This document shows, one piece after another, positions 7,498 to 15,130 of a DNA stretch of 64,000 nucleotides. The notes under the pieces were generated by a model, which was given only the letters and a program-made list of their open reading frames with translations, searched no databases and was not told the DNA's origin. Source of the stretch: Syntrophaceae bacterium (GTDB lineage: Bacteria > Desulfobacterota > Syntrophia > Syntrophales > UBA2192); assembly GCA_013177795.1 (NCBI GenBank), contig JABLXY010000002.1, positions 434,001 to 498,000 of the forward strand, written 5' to 3'. Within the stretch, counting starts at the first letter, position 1; every line of letters begins with the position of its first letter. The position numbers and the translations under genes were made by a program.

Positions 7498-9249
7498 ATG
7501 TTGAAGACAGTAAAGACACAGCAGAAGACAGGAGACACGGCTGCAGCGATCCTGTTGTCGGTCCTGCTGCTGGCCCTGATGACGTCCTGCGGCGGCGGAG
7601 GGGGCAGCGGCAGCGTCGGGGCGGGTTCGGCTGCCCCGTCCGCCGTGCTCGTTGCCATCGAAATCACGCCCGCCAACCCGGTCATCGCCCTCGGGACGGA
7701 AACGCAACTCAAGGCCACCGGCATCTACTCGGACAGCAGCAAGAAGGACCTGACTGCATCGGTCGTGTGGTCCTCTTCGGATGACCGGGTTGCCACCGTG
7801 CACAACGGTCAGGCGAGATCCAGGGCCCGGGGAACCGCGACCGTCGGCGCGGTGTGGGGAGGCGTTGCGGGAAGCGGCACGCTCACCGTGACGGACGCGA
7901 CCCTGGTTGCCATCCAGGTCACCCCCGTCAGCGCGGAGGCGCCGCTCGGGACGACACGGCAGTTCACCGCCACGGGCATCTTCTCCGATGCGACGAAACA
8001 GGATCTCACGCAGCAAGTCACCTGGACGGTCTCCGACCCCTCCGTGGCCTCCATCAGCAACTCGGCCGGGAGCCGGGGGCTCGCCACCGCCGCCGGGACC
8101 GGCATGGCCACGATCGAAGCCTCCCTCGACGGAGTGACGGGCAGCACGGACTTCACGGTCACCGGGGCGGTTCTCGTCTCCATCGAGGTGACGCCGGCAA
8201 CCCCCGGTCTTCCCAAGGGGACAACCCAGCAGTTCACCGCCACGGGCATCTACTCCGATCATTCCGCCCAGGACCTGACCAAGCAGGTGACCTGGACTTC
8301 TACAGACCCCTCGGTGGCTGCCGTCAGCAACGCGGCGGGCACCAACGGCCTGGCCACGGCCCTCGCCGTCGGTTTTGCCGCCGTCGTCGCCGAGATGGGC
8401 GGGGTGACAGGGAGCACTGACCTCACGGTCACCGAGGCGGCCCTGGTTTCCATTCACATTTCACCGGAAACACCCAGCCTTGCCAAGGGGACGACCCTGC
8501 AGCTGACCGCGACGGGAACGTATAGTGACAACTCAGTCAAGGATGTCACGAAGGACGTGACCTGGGGCGTCTCCGATCTCTCCGTGGCCTCTGTCAGCAA
8601 CGCGGCGGGCACCAACGGCCTGGCCACGGCCCTCGCCGTCGGGCAGACGACGATCGGCGCGACTTTCGGTGCCGTGACCTCGGCGGTCACCCTCACCGTG
8701 ACGGCGGCCATGCTGGTATCCATCGAGGTGGACCCCGCCGATGCCGTCATCCCCACGGACACGAGCCTGGAATTCAGCGCCACGGGTCTCTACTCAGACG
8801 GCACCGTCCAGGACCTGACGCAGCAGGCGACCTGGAAATCGACGGACCCCTTCGTGGCAACCGTGAGCAACGCCGCGGGTTCCAGCGGGCTGGCCACCGC
8901 CGTCGGGCCCGGGTCGACGGCCATCTTCGCCACTCTGGGCAGCGTCTGGGGCAGCACGACCCTCACGGTCAGCGAGGCGCGCCTCGTGGCCATCACGGTG
9001 TCGCCGGACCGCGCGGGCGTCTCGGGCGGCGAGACCCTGCGGTTCACCGCGACGGGGCACTGCTCCGACGGCACAACCTTGGACATCACGCGGTCGGCCG
9101 TCTGGAAGTCCTCGGACAATAAAGTCGCAAAGGTCTCCAACGCGAAGAAGGAGCGGGGTCTCACGACGGGCGGAGAAGCGGGCAGGGCGACCATCACCGC
9201 CAGGGTGGGCAAGATATCGGGTTCGGCCGTGCTTACCGTATCGGATTGA
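7498..9249 (+). CDS. surface lipoprotein with six Big_2-type Ig-like repeats
   Basis: 583 residues counted from ATG 7498. That start has an AGAGGAG ribosome binding site 8 bases upstream; a GTG at 7489 overlaps this site and is rejected. A signal peptide ends in ...LALMTSC followed by a glycine/serine linker, which looks like a lipobox although M is unusual at -3. Six repeats of about 85-92 residues follow, each with the Big_2 pattern: V-x-I-x-V-x-P, then F-x-A-T-G-x-Y-S-D, then V-x-W-x-S-x-D-x-x-V-A. There is no catalytic or anchoring domain after them. Such proteins are usually exposed stalks or adhesins. Repeats 3 and 4 share an identical 50-base DNA stretch. A strong terminator follows the stop. 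Confidence 0.85.
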   Translation: MLKTVKTQQKTGDTAAAILLSVLLLALMTSCGGGGGSGSVGAGSAAPSAVLVAIEITPANPVIALGTETQLKATGIYSDSSKKDLTASVVWSSSDDRVATVHNGQARSRARGTATVGAVWGGVAGSGTLTVTDATLVAIQVTPVSAEAPLGTTRQFTATGIFSDATKQDLTQQVTWTVSDPSVASISNSAGSRGLATAAGTGMATIEASLDGVTGSTDFTVTGAVLVSIEVTPATPGLPKGTTQQFTATGIYSDHSAQDLTKQVTWTSTDPSVAAVSNAAGTNGLATALAVGFAAVVAEMGGVTGSTDLTVTEAALVSIHISPETPSLAKGTTLQLTATGTYSDNSVKDVTKDVTWGVSDLSVASVSNAAGTNGLATALAVGQTTIGATFGAVTSAVTLTVTAAMLVSIEVDPADAVIPTDTSLEFSATGLYSDGTVQDLTQQATWKSTDPFVATVSNAAGSSGLATAVGPGSTAIFATLGSVWGSTTLTVSEARLVAITVSPDRAGVSGGETLRFTATGHCSDGTTLDITRSAVWKSSDNKVAKVSNAKKERGLTTGGEAGRATITARVGKISGSAVLTVSD

Positions 9250-9278
9250 TCGGGGCATCACCGGGCAGTCAATCGAGC

Positions 9279-9312
9279 AAATCCCCCGTAAACGACGGGG
9301 GATTTCTCTTTG
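9279..9312 (+). terminator. rho-independent terminator after the Ig-like lipoprotein gene
   Basis: AAATCCCCCGT (9279-9289) and ACGGGGGATTT (9295-9305) form a perfect 11-bp stem with a 5-base loop, followed by TCTCTTT. It lies 30 bases after the lipoprotein stop. Confidence 0.85.
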
Positions 9313-9425
9313 GGCCGCCTCCTTTTTCCGCTCATCCCTCCGCATGGATTTTGCATCCTCTGCCCCCGGGGCGCCTCTCCCCCGGACAGGCACCCCGGAA
9401 AACCGACTTTGGAGTCCGTCAGCCC

Positions 9426-12077
9426 ATGAGAAACCGCCCCGCCCTTGTTGTTGCCGCCGTCCTTTCCGCCGTCTTCCTTATGCTCCTTGTCGCAGCGCCC
9501 GGGGCCTTTGCGGCCGTTGCCGAGAAAGACAAGCTCGCCCTCGAGATCATGAACGACGCAGTGAGGCAGACCGTCAAGAAGACGGGCACCGAGGCGGCAG
9601 GCGTGGGCTCCTGGATCAGCCAGGCCAAGTACAGGGGGCCGCTCACGGGCGGCACGTCGGATCACGACATGCGGGTCATCATCCCCGGCGAGACGGACGA
9701 GGCGAAATTGGTCCAGAGGTGGAAGGACTTCCAGGGCGCCCTGAAGGAAAACATCAGGGCCGCAGGCAGGGCAAGGGGCCTGAGCCAGGCCGAGATCGAG
9801 AAGCTGGTCGGCAGCACGAACGTCTACCCGCCCAACCAGGTCATGGCCGGCGTGGAGAACGCCGACGAGGCCGCCGCGAGGTTCAAGAAACTCAACGCGG
9901 CCCCGAGCCTCGGCAACGAGCCCGTCGAGGGCCTCTGGGGCAAGGGGGCCAAGGGTTACGCCCAGCACTACGAAACGAAGGCGGGCAGGCATTTCTTCAT
10001 CGACCAGAAGTCGGGACGCGTCGTCGCCGGCGCCACGGACCTCGTGCACCTCGAGGAGGGCCTCGACATCTTCACCACGGCGGGCGAGGTGAACAAGGGC
10101 AACCAGTGGGCGCAGAAGGCCCTGGAGAAGCTCGACACCGAGGGCGCCGCCAAGGCCTCCAAGCACGTCGAGCGCCTCCGGCAGTCGCTCAACAAGGCCC
10201 GCAGCATCGAGCGGGTGGGCATGCGCGCCGACTACCTCGACGACATCGCCCGGGGCGCCGTGCAGGACCCCGCCGCCATCCGCGAGGCCGTCGAGCGGGC
10301 CCGGCGCGAGTTGAGCCTCCTCGAGAAGCTCTCCCGCGAGGCCAACCCGGGCAACCGCGAGCTGCTCAAGGGCATCCTCAACGAAAACCTCGGCAAGTGG
10401 GCGAAGCTGCGCGGGACCTTCTGGAAGTACGCCGGCAAGGTGCCCACGGACAAGCTGCTGCGCGGCCTGCAGCTCTTCGGCTACTACGCCCGGACCCACT
10501 ACGTGGCCGGGATGGCCGCCGAGGACCTCCGCTCCGGGGCCCTGGCGGCCCTGCCCGAGCTGGGCTACATCGCCGGCCTGGCGCCGGGGCTGGCCATGGA
10601 CATGGCCGTCTGCACCCTCGAGGCCGCCCGCGCCGGGGCCTACAACACCGTCGCGGGCTTCCAGGAGTGCACGAGCCTCGTCGAGGGCATATCCATGGTC
10701 AAGGGCCGCGAGAGCGAGCACAAGGGGATGACGATCGAGCAGATGGCCCGGCGATTCCCCGACACGCCCGACGGCCGCAGCAGGATGATGAGCTTCATCT
10801 GGTACCAGGCCACGAATGCCTCCTACCGCGAGGAGGGCGGCCGGATGGTCTCGGACCCCAACGTGGCCAAGGCGGTCTACAACAAGTGCGCAGACGAGGT
10901 CGTCTCGCGCTGGCGCGAGCAGCGCCTGGCCTGGATCGGGGAGTTCAACCAGCACTACCGCGACTACCTGCGCCTCGTGGCCGGCAACCGCCCCGTCCTC
11001 ACCTTCAGCCCCTCCGGCGAGGTGCCCCTGCGCGACCAGGGGGGCGGCAAGAAGGCCGCCGTTGTGACGATCTCCGCCTCGACGTCGCAACACCGCGACC
11101 GGATGAACGAGGTCTTCGCGAAGATGAATGCCGCCCTCAGGGCCCTCGAGGGCAAGGGGGGTGACGTGCTGTTCGTCTGGGAGAAGTACCAGATGGCCGT
11201 GGACGGCAAGTGGCTCGGCGCCGAGTACTCGCCTTCGTCGAAGACCTACACCTACCGCGCCCTTGGAAGCCACAGCGCGGCCCTTCGGCACGAGTTGAGC
11301 CTCACGGCCGCCGTCGTCTCGGCCGACGTGGAGGAGCACTCCCTGCTGGGCGGCTACCGCAGGAGCTTCGAGAGCACGGTTACGGACACCTTCAGCATCG
11401 TCGAGGACGTGCCCCGCGGCAGCCTCCGGGTGAGCGGCCCGGCGAAGGTGAAGGTCAACCAGCGCTTCAGCCTCAACGCAGAGATCGTGGGCGCCACCGT
11501 CCCCTCGAGCCGGCTCGCCGTTGGCTGGGCGAAATCGGGGAGGCGCGTGGGCGGCGCGCCCTCCTTCTCCACCGCCGAGACCAGCCCAGGCACCTACACC
11601 TACCTGGCCGAGCTCTTCGCGAAGGAGGGGGGCAAGTACGTCAAACTCGCCGACGCGCGGCACACCGTCGTCGTCGAAAGAGAAGAGACGAAGCCGTCCG
11701 CCAGGCCGCCCGAGACGAAGCCCGCGTCGACCCAGACGCAAAGCGGCCAGAAACCCCCGGAGAAGAGGGACCCCCCGCCGCCCCCGCCGAAGGCCTGGGA
11801 GGCGCTCACGGAAAAGGAGCGCCAGGGCGTGCTGGACTGCCTGTGCCGCTGCAACAGCTCGGCCACCTCCAGCGTGGCCGTCTCCTACAACCCCAAGCCC
11901 TCCGATGCCTCGCCCAGCTGCGCGAAGCTTGCCAACGGGCCCTGCATCAACCAGGGCTTCGGCTGCTGGCGGCACTTCCCCGACGGCGGCAGCGAGTGCG
12001 CCAGGGGATGCTACAAACGCTACAACACGACAGGGGCGCCCGCAGGCGCTCTCAACCTGGGCAAGGACGGCAAGTAG
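9426..12077 (+). CDS. large secreted protein of unknown function, Cys-rich C-terminus
   Basis: 883 residues from ATG 9426, which begins a clear signal peptide (MRNRPALVVAAVLSAVFLML... AFA). The frame is open further upstream to 9246 but would run through the preceding terminator, so that start is rejected. No known family is recognised. After the signal peptide, GGTSDHDMRV at about 77-86 has the look of a nucleotidyltransferase-type GxxSDxD strand-loop. An alpha-helical, Arg/Glu-rich middle and one hydrophobic patch (about 375-395) follow. Near 610-780 there is a beta-rich region, then a Pro/Lys-rich linker. The final 80 residues contain eight or more cysteines (LDCLCRCNSS ... CWRHFPDGGSECARGC), suggesting a disulfide-bonded exported domain. 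It precedes a secreted alkaline phosphatase by 138 bases. Confidence 0.75.
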   Translation: MRNRPALVVAAVLSAVFLMLLVAAPGAFAAVAEKDKLALEIMNDAVRQTVKKTGTEAAGVGSWISQAKYRGPLTGGTSDHDMRVIIPGETDEAKLVQRWKDFQGALKENIRAAGRARGLSQAEIEKLVGSTNVYPPNQVMAGVENADEAAARFKKLNAAPSLGNEPVEGLWGKGAKGYAQHYETKAGRHFFIDQKSGRVVAGATDLVHLEEGLDIFTTAGEVNKGNQWAQKALEKLDTEGAAKASKHVERLRQSLNKARSIERVGMRADYLDDIARGAVQDPAAIREAVERARRELSLLEKLSREANPGNRELLKGILNENLGKWAKLRGTFWKYAGKVPTDKLLRGLQLFGYYARTHYVAGMAAEDLRSGALAALPELGYIAGLAPGLAMDMAVCTLEAARAGAYNTVAGFQECTSLVEGISMVKGRESEHKGMTIEQMARRFPDTPDGRSRMMSFIWYQATNASYREEGGRMVSDPNVAKAVYNKCADEVVSRWREQRLAWIGEFNQHYRDYLRLVAGNRPVLTFSPSGEVPLRDQGGGKKAAVVTISASTSQHRDRMNEVFAKMNAALRALEGKGGDVLFVWEKYQMAVDGKWLGAEYSPSSKTYTYRALGSHSAALRHELSLTAAVVSADVEEHSLLGGYRRSFESTVTDTFSIVEDVPRGSLRVSGPAKVKVNQRFSLNAEIVGATVPSSRLAVGWAKSGRRVGGAPSFSTAETSPGTYTYLAELFAKEGGKYVKLADARHTVVVEREETKPSARPPETKPASTQTQSGQKPPEKRDPPPPPPKAWEALTEKERQGVLDCLCRCNSSATSSVAVSYNPKPSDASPSCAKLANGPCINQGFGCWRHFPDGGSECARGCYKRYNTTGAPAGALNLGKDGK

Positions 12078-12214
12078 CATGCAGCCGTCCCCGGCCTTCA
12101 CCCGCGGGGAAGGGCCGGGGAGGATTTCTCTTGCGGTGCTGTGCTATAATGCGCCCCGCGTCGGCGGTCCTGCCAGGGCGCCTCCGGCGTCGAGATCAGC
12201 GCTGCGGATAACGG

Positions 12215-13741
12215 ATGAGACCCCAATCGGCCCCAGGTCGGTTCTTCCTGTTTGCCCTCTTCTTGGCTTCCCTGGCCGGCGCGGCCCACGCCGGGGAACC
12301 CGCACCTGTCGCCAAGCACATCATCCTCGTCATCGGCGACGGCATGCAGGCCGACAACGAGATCGCCGCATCCCGCTACCTCTTCGGCCGGGACGAAGGG
12401 CTCTCGTTCCATGCCTTTCCGTACCGGGGCTGGGTCGCCACCTGGGACGTGACCGTGTACAACCGCCAGGCGCCCCGCCTGGGCCTGCCGCCCTACAACC
12501 CCTCGGCCATCAACCCGAAGGCGGGCTGCGACGCGGCACCCGCGGGGAAGCCCCCCGCATCGCCCGGCGGCGCCCGCTACACCTGCCGCGCGCCCGAAGG
12601 CGGCGGGCAGGGGGCCGACTCGGCCTCGACGGCGACGGCTTGGGCCACGGGCCACAAGACCGACTCGGGCAACGTCGCCTGGCTCCCCGGCGACCCGGAC
12701 GGGGGCGCCCTCACGACGATCACCGAGCTGCTGCGGCAGAAAAAGGGCTGCTCGATCGGCCTGGTCACCACGGTGCCCTTTTCCGATGCAACCCCCGCGG
12801 CGCACGCCAGCCGCAACAAGAGCCGCCGCAACCGGCACGCGATCGCCGACGAGATCATACGCAGCGTGCAGCCCGATGTCGTCATCGGGGGGGGACATCC
12901 CTCCCGCAGCGGCGAAAAGTTTTTGTCGGCTTCCCTCTACGAGGATGCCCGGGACGGCAGGATCGGGGCGTACGTCTTTGTCGAGCGCCAGAACGGTGTT
13001 GACGGGGGCAGGGCCCTGAAGGAGGCTGCGGCCCGCTCCGTGCGGGAGAAGAGGAAACTCTTCGGGCTCTTCGGCGGCGAGGGGGGCAATTTCGAGCCGC
13101 CCGTCCCGTCGAATGACGGCACGGCGGCCGTGAAGAGGGCCTCGATCGAGAACCCGCTGCTGAGGGAGGCGGTCCTCGCCGCCCTGAAGGTGCTGAGCCG
13201 CAACAAGAACGGGTTTTTCCTCCTCGTCGAGCAGGGCGATATCGACTGGGCCAACCATGCCGGCGATTACGCGTGGATGATCGGGACGATGTGGGACCTC
13301 GACGAGGCCGTACGGGCCGCCGTCGATTTCGTCAACAGGGCGGGCGACGACATCACCTGGGCCAACACGCTGCTCATCGTCACCTCGGACCATGCAACGG
13401 GCGCTATCCAATTCGACGAGACCCGCAGGCTCGGCAAAGGCCGCCTGCCCGCACAGGCACCGGGTCTCTGCCCCGACCGGGCGGCCTGGTGCCCCGGCTA
13501 TCCCGGGGGCGAGGTGCGCTACACCTCGACGGGGCACCTCAACGAGCCCGTTCCGATCTACGCCATGGGAGACGGGGCCCTGACGAGGCACCTTCGGCAG
13601 TTCCAGGGCTGCTGGTACCCCTGCACGCCGCTCATCGACAACACGCACCTCTTTCACGCCATGACCAACGCCGCGGGCATCCCCCAGCCCTCGCCGCTCA
13701 GGGCCGTCGTCACCCGCCCCACGGTCTGCCCGGGGCAGTGA
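12215..13741 (+). CDS. secreted alkaline phosphatase
   Basis: 508 residues with a signal peptide (FFLFALFLASLAGAAHA). Family motifs are easy to find. The first metal-binding strand is HIILVIGDGMQADNEIA. The nucleophile region is DSASTATAWATGHKTDSGN, where the serine after the aspartate forms the phospho-enzyme. Metal-binding elements EQGDIDWANHAGD and VTSDHATG follow. The enzyme would release phosphate from esters in the periplasm or outside the cell using two zinc ions and one magnesium ion. Compared with E. coli PhoA the sequence has an insertion before the nucleophile with two extra cysteines, and a C-terminal extension with paired cysteines (CWYPC). No pho box or phosphate transporter is nearby, so regulation is not visible. 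Confidence 0.9.
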   Translation: MRPQSAPGRFFLFALFLASLAGAAHAGEPAPVAKHIILVIGDGMQADNEIAASRYLFGRDEGLSFHAFPYRGWVATWDVTVYNRQAPRLGLPPYNPSAINPKAGCDAAPAGKPPASPGGARYTCRAPEGGGQGADSASTATAWATGHKTDSGNVAWLPGDPDGGALTTITELLRQKKGCSIGLVTTVPFSDATPAAHASRNKSRRNRHAIADEIIRSVQPDVVIGGGHPSRSGEKFLSASLYEDARDGRIGAYVFVERQNGVDGGRALKEAAARSVREKRKLFGLFGGEGGNFEPPVPSNDGTAAVKRASIENPLLREAVLAALKVLSRNKNGFFLLVEQGDIDWANHAGDYAWMIGTMWDLDEAVRAAVDFVNRAGDDITWANTLLIVTSDHATGAIQFDETRRLGKGRLPAQAPGLCPDRAAWCPGYPGGEVRYTSTGHLNEPVPIYAMGDGALTRHLRQFQGCWYPCTPLIDNTHLFHAMTNAAGIPQPSPLRAVVTRPTVCPGQ

Positions 13742-14047
13742 GACCCTGCTGCGGGAGCCGGGATGCCGGCGCGCTGCGGCCCGACCCCCTGCGCATGGCC
13801 TGTGTTCTTGCTTTTGCCGGCCGGCAGCGTATATTTATATAAAACGCTGCTTGCCCCCGGGTCTTACTTCCAGCCAGTACCTGACCTCGAAACGCATTCC
13901 CATTCGATCGACGCCGCCGTTTTCTGTGCGCCGGAACGTTCCGTACGTTTGCCGTTTCCCGGGCGGGCTCGTGGCACCGGCGGGACGACCCGGCCGAGAG
14001 GGCGTCGGGCCCCGCCGCCGCTATCCTTTGAAAGGAGGTAACGGGTC
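13742..14047. other. 306-base leader region before the small helical protein
   Basis: No gene. It contains the AT-rich block at 13830-13843 flanked by GCAGCGT and ACGCTGC arms (about 13824-13850), a possible weak hairpin or promoter, and an extended untranslated leader up to a near-perfect ribosome binding site at 14032-14040. Confidence 0.5.
13808..13835 (+). promoter_or_regulatory. possible promoter of the small helical protein gene
   Basis: TTGCTT at 13808-13813, a 16-base spacer and TATATT at 13830-13835, in an otherwise GC-rich stretch. The transcript would have a leader of about 205 bases before the ATG at 14048. Confidence 0.4.
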
Positions 14048-14302
14048 ATGAAAAGCGCATCCAAGGAAATCCTGCGGTTCTGGAAAACACAGTGGGAGGC
14101 CTACATGAAGGCCATGGCGGCCATGCAGGAGCAGGGCGAGACGATGCTGGAGATGATCCAGCAAAGCGGCGCCCTGCAGGAAGGGTCGCAGAACATGGTC
14201 CGCGAGTGGGCAAAGAAGTACAAGGCAATCCAGAAGACGTATCTCGACGCGGTTGAGAGCCACTTCGAGAAGCTCGAGGACATCATCGAAGGCGTGCCCT
14301 GA
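14048..14302 (+). CDS. short amphipathic helical protein, phasin-like in character
   Basis: 84 residues, predicted to be almost wholly alpha-helical with methionine, glutamine and glutamate spaced in heptads (WEAYMKAMAAMQEQGETMLE). No signal peptide and no cysteine. It has an exceptionally strong ribosome binding site (AAAGGAGGTAA, seven bases before the ATG), which implies high expression. The pattern recalls phasins and PhaE-like granule-associated helices or other abundant coiled-coil proteins. No polyhydroxyalkanoate gene is nearby, so this is only a likeness. A terminator-like hairpin follows and the next gene is convergent. Confidence 0.7.
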   Translation: MKSASKEILRFWKTQWEAYMKAMAAMQEQGETMLEMIQQSGALQEGSQNMVREWAKKYKAIQKTYLDAVESHFEKLEDIIEGVP

Positions 14303-14342
14303 TACGGGACCCTCGGGAACCCCGGTCATCCAGCCCGCAGCG

Positions 14343-14368
14343 GGTCAAAGGAGACCCTTGACCTTTTT
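14343..14368 (+). terminator. probable terminator after the helical protein gene
   Basis: GGTCAA (14343-14348) pairs with TTGACC (14358-14363), extended by GG/CC inside, and is followed by five T residues. It lies between two convergent genes. Confidence 0.45.
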
Positions 14369-14401
14369 CCCCCTTGCACCCTCCGTTTTCGACGGGACCG
14401 C

Positions 14402-14941
14402 TCAATCCACCAGCATCAGGCAGTAGAGGTTCTGCGTCTCCGTCTTCTCCTTCAGGGTCTGAATGAAGAAGCCGTTGTTTCGCGCCGTCTGGAACACGTC
14501 GATCCCGCAGGACTCCATCGAGGGTCTCGCCTTGCCGGGCTGGATGCAGGGCTTGTCCTGCACCTTCGCGCACTCCTTGCACAGGGGGCATGGGCCGGCG
14601 AGATAAACAAAGGCCTTGTAATAGCCGTCCTTGAAGATCTCGCCTTCCATCTTCACGAGCATATCGAAGAGGGCCATGTTGCGCTTGCCCCGCTCGGGCG
14701 TCCGGGGGGCCTCGATGTGAAAGAGGATGGCCCGCCGGTAGCAATCCAGCACCTTCCGGGTCTCCTCCGGGGTGGGGGTCGTCGGCGGGCAGCAGTGGCT
14801 CATCCGGTAGGGGCAGCCGAACAGGCATTTCATCCGCACCCACGCCGCCGTGACCACCGTGCCCGGGTGGATCACCTTCGCGTGGGTCACGCCTTCCGCA
14901 ACGGCCTTCGCACAGTACTTCTCCAAATCCGCAGTCTGCAT
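14402..14941 (-). CDS. DUF2284 metal-binding protein
   Basis: 179 residues, cysteine-rich. The motifs CLFGCPYRMSHCCPP (about 39-53), GPCPLCKECAKVQDKPC and CGIDVFQTARNNGF match the DUF2284 (predicted metal-binding, COG5423) family as I know it; its function is unproven. The cysteines suggest an iron-sulfur or zinc site. It is cytosolic, with no signal peptide. The gene is single and divergent from the GHKL operon. It has an AAAGGAGAG ribosome binding site and a good promoter in the shared upstream region. Confidence 0.85.
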   Translation of the reverse strand: MQTADLEKYCAKAVAEGVTHAKVIHPGTVVTAAWVRMKCLFGCPYRMSHCCPPTTPTPEETRKVLDCYRRAILFHIEAPRTPERGKRNMALFDMLVKMEGEIFKDGYYKAFVYLAGPCPLCKECAKVQDKPCIQPGKARPSMESCGIDVFQTARNNGFFIQTLKEKTETQNLYCLMLVD

Positions 14942-14995
14942 GGCACTCTCTCCTTTGCCGGGTGCACCGCAACCCGCCCGCCTGGTCTTTCCCGT

Positions 14996-15024
14996 TTCAT
15001 ATAGAAATCATCGCCGCTTGTCAA
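14996..15024 (-). promoter_or_regulatory. promoter of the DUF2284 gene
   Basis: On the minus strand, TTGACA (15019-15024) and TATGAA (14996-15001) are separated by 17 bases. The start codon lies about 55 bases downstream at 14941. Confidence 0.6.
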
Positions 15025-15078
15025 AATCTGAAACCGCCTCGCCGCCGCCGGATTGCACATGGAAAGAACAACAACGCA

Positions 15079-15107
15079 TTGACGTCACGCACGATTTGTC
15101 GTAATAG
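15079..15107 (+). promoter_or_regulatory. promoter of the GHKL three-gene operon
   Basis: TTGACG (15079-15084), a 17-base spacer and TAATAG (15102-15107). The expected transcript start is near 15114, only about 17 bases before the ATG at 15131, so the leader is very short and no strong ribosome binding site is visible. The operon therefore has its own promoter, divergent from that of the DUF2284 gene. Confidence 0.6.
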
Positions 15108-15130
15108 GCTTTCGAAACGGCCTTGCGATC

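Noticed and set aside
9258-12101. 947-codon minus-strand ORF opposite the secreted protein
   Set aside because: Composition is typical of a GC-rich antisense shadow (runs of G, R, V, D, L with no family motif); the plus-strand frame has a signal peptide and ribosome binding site.
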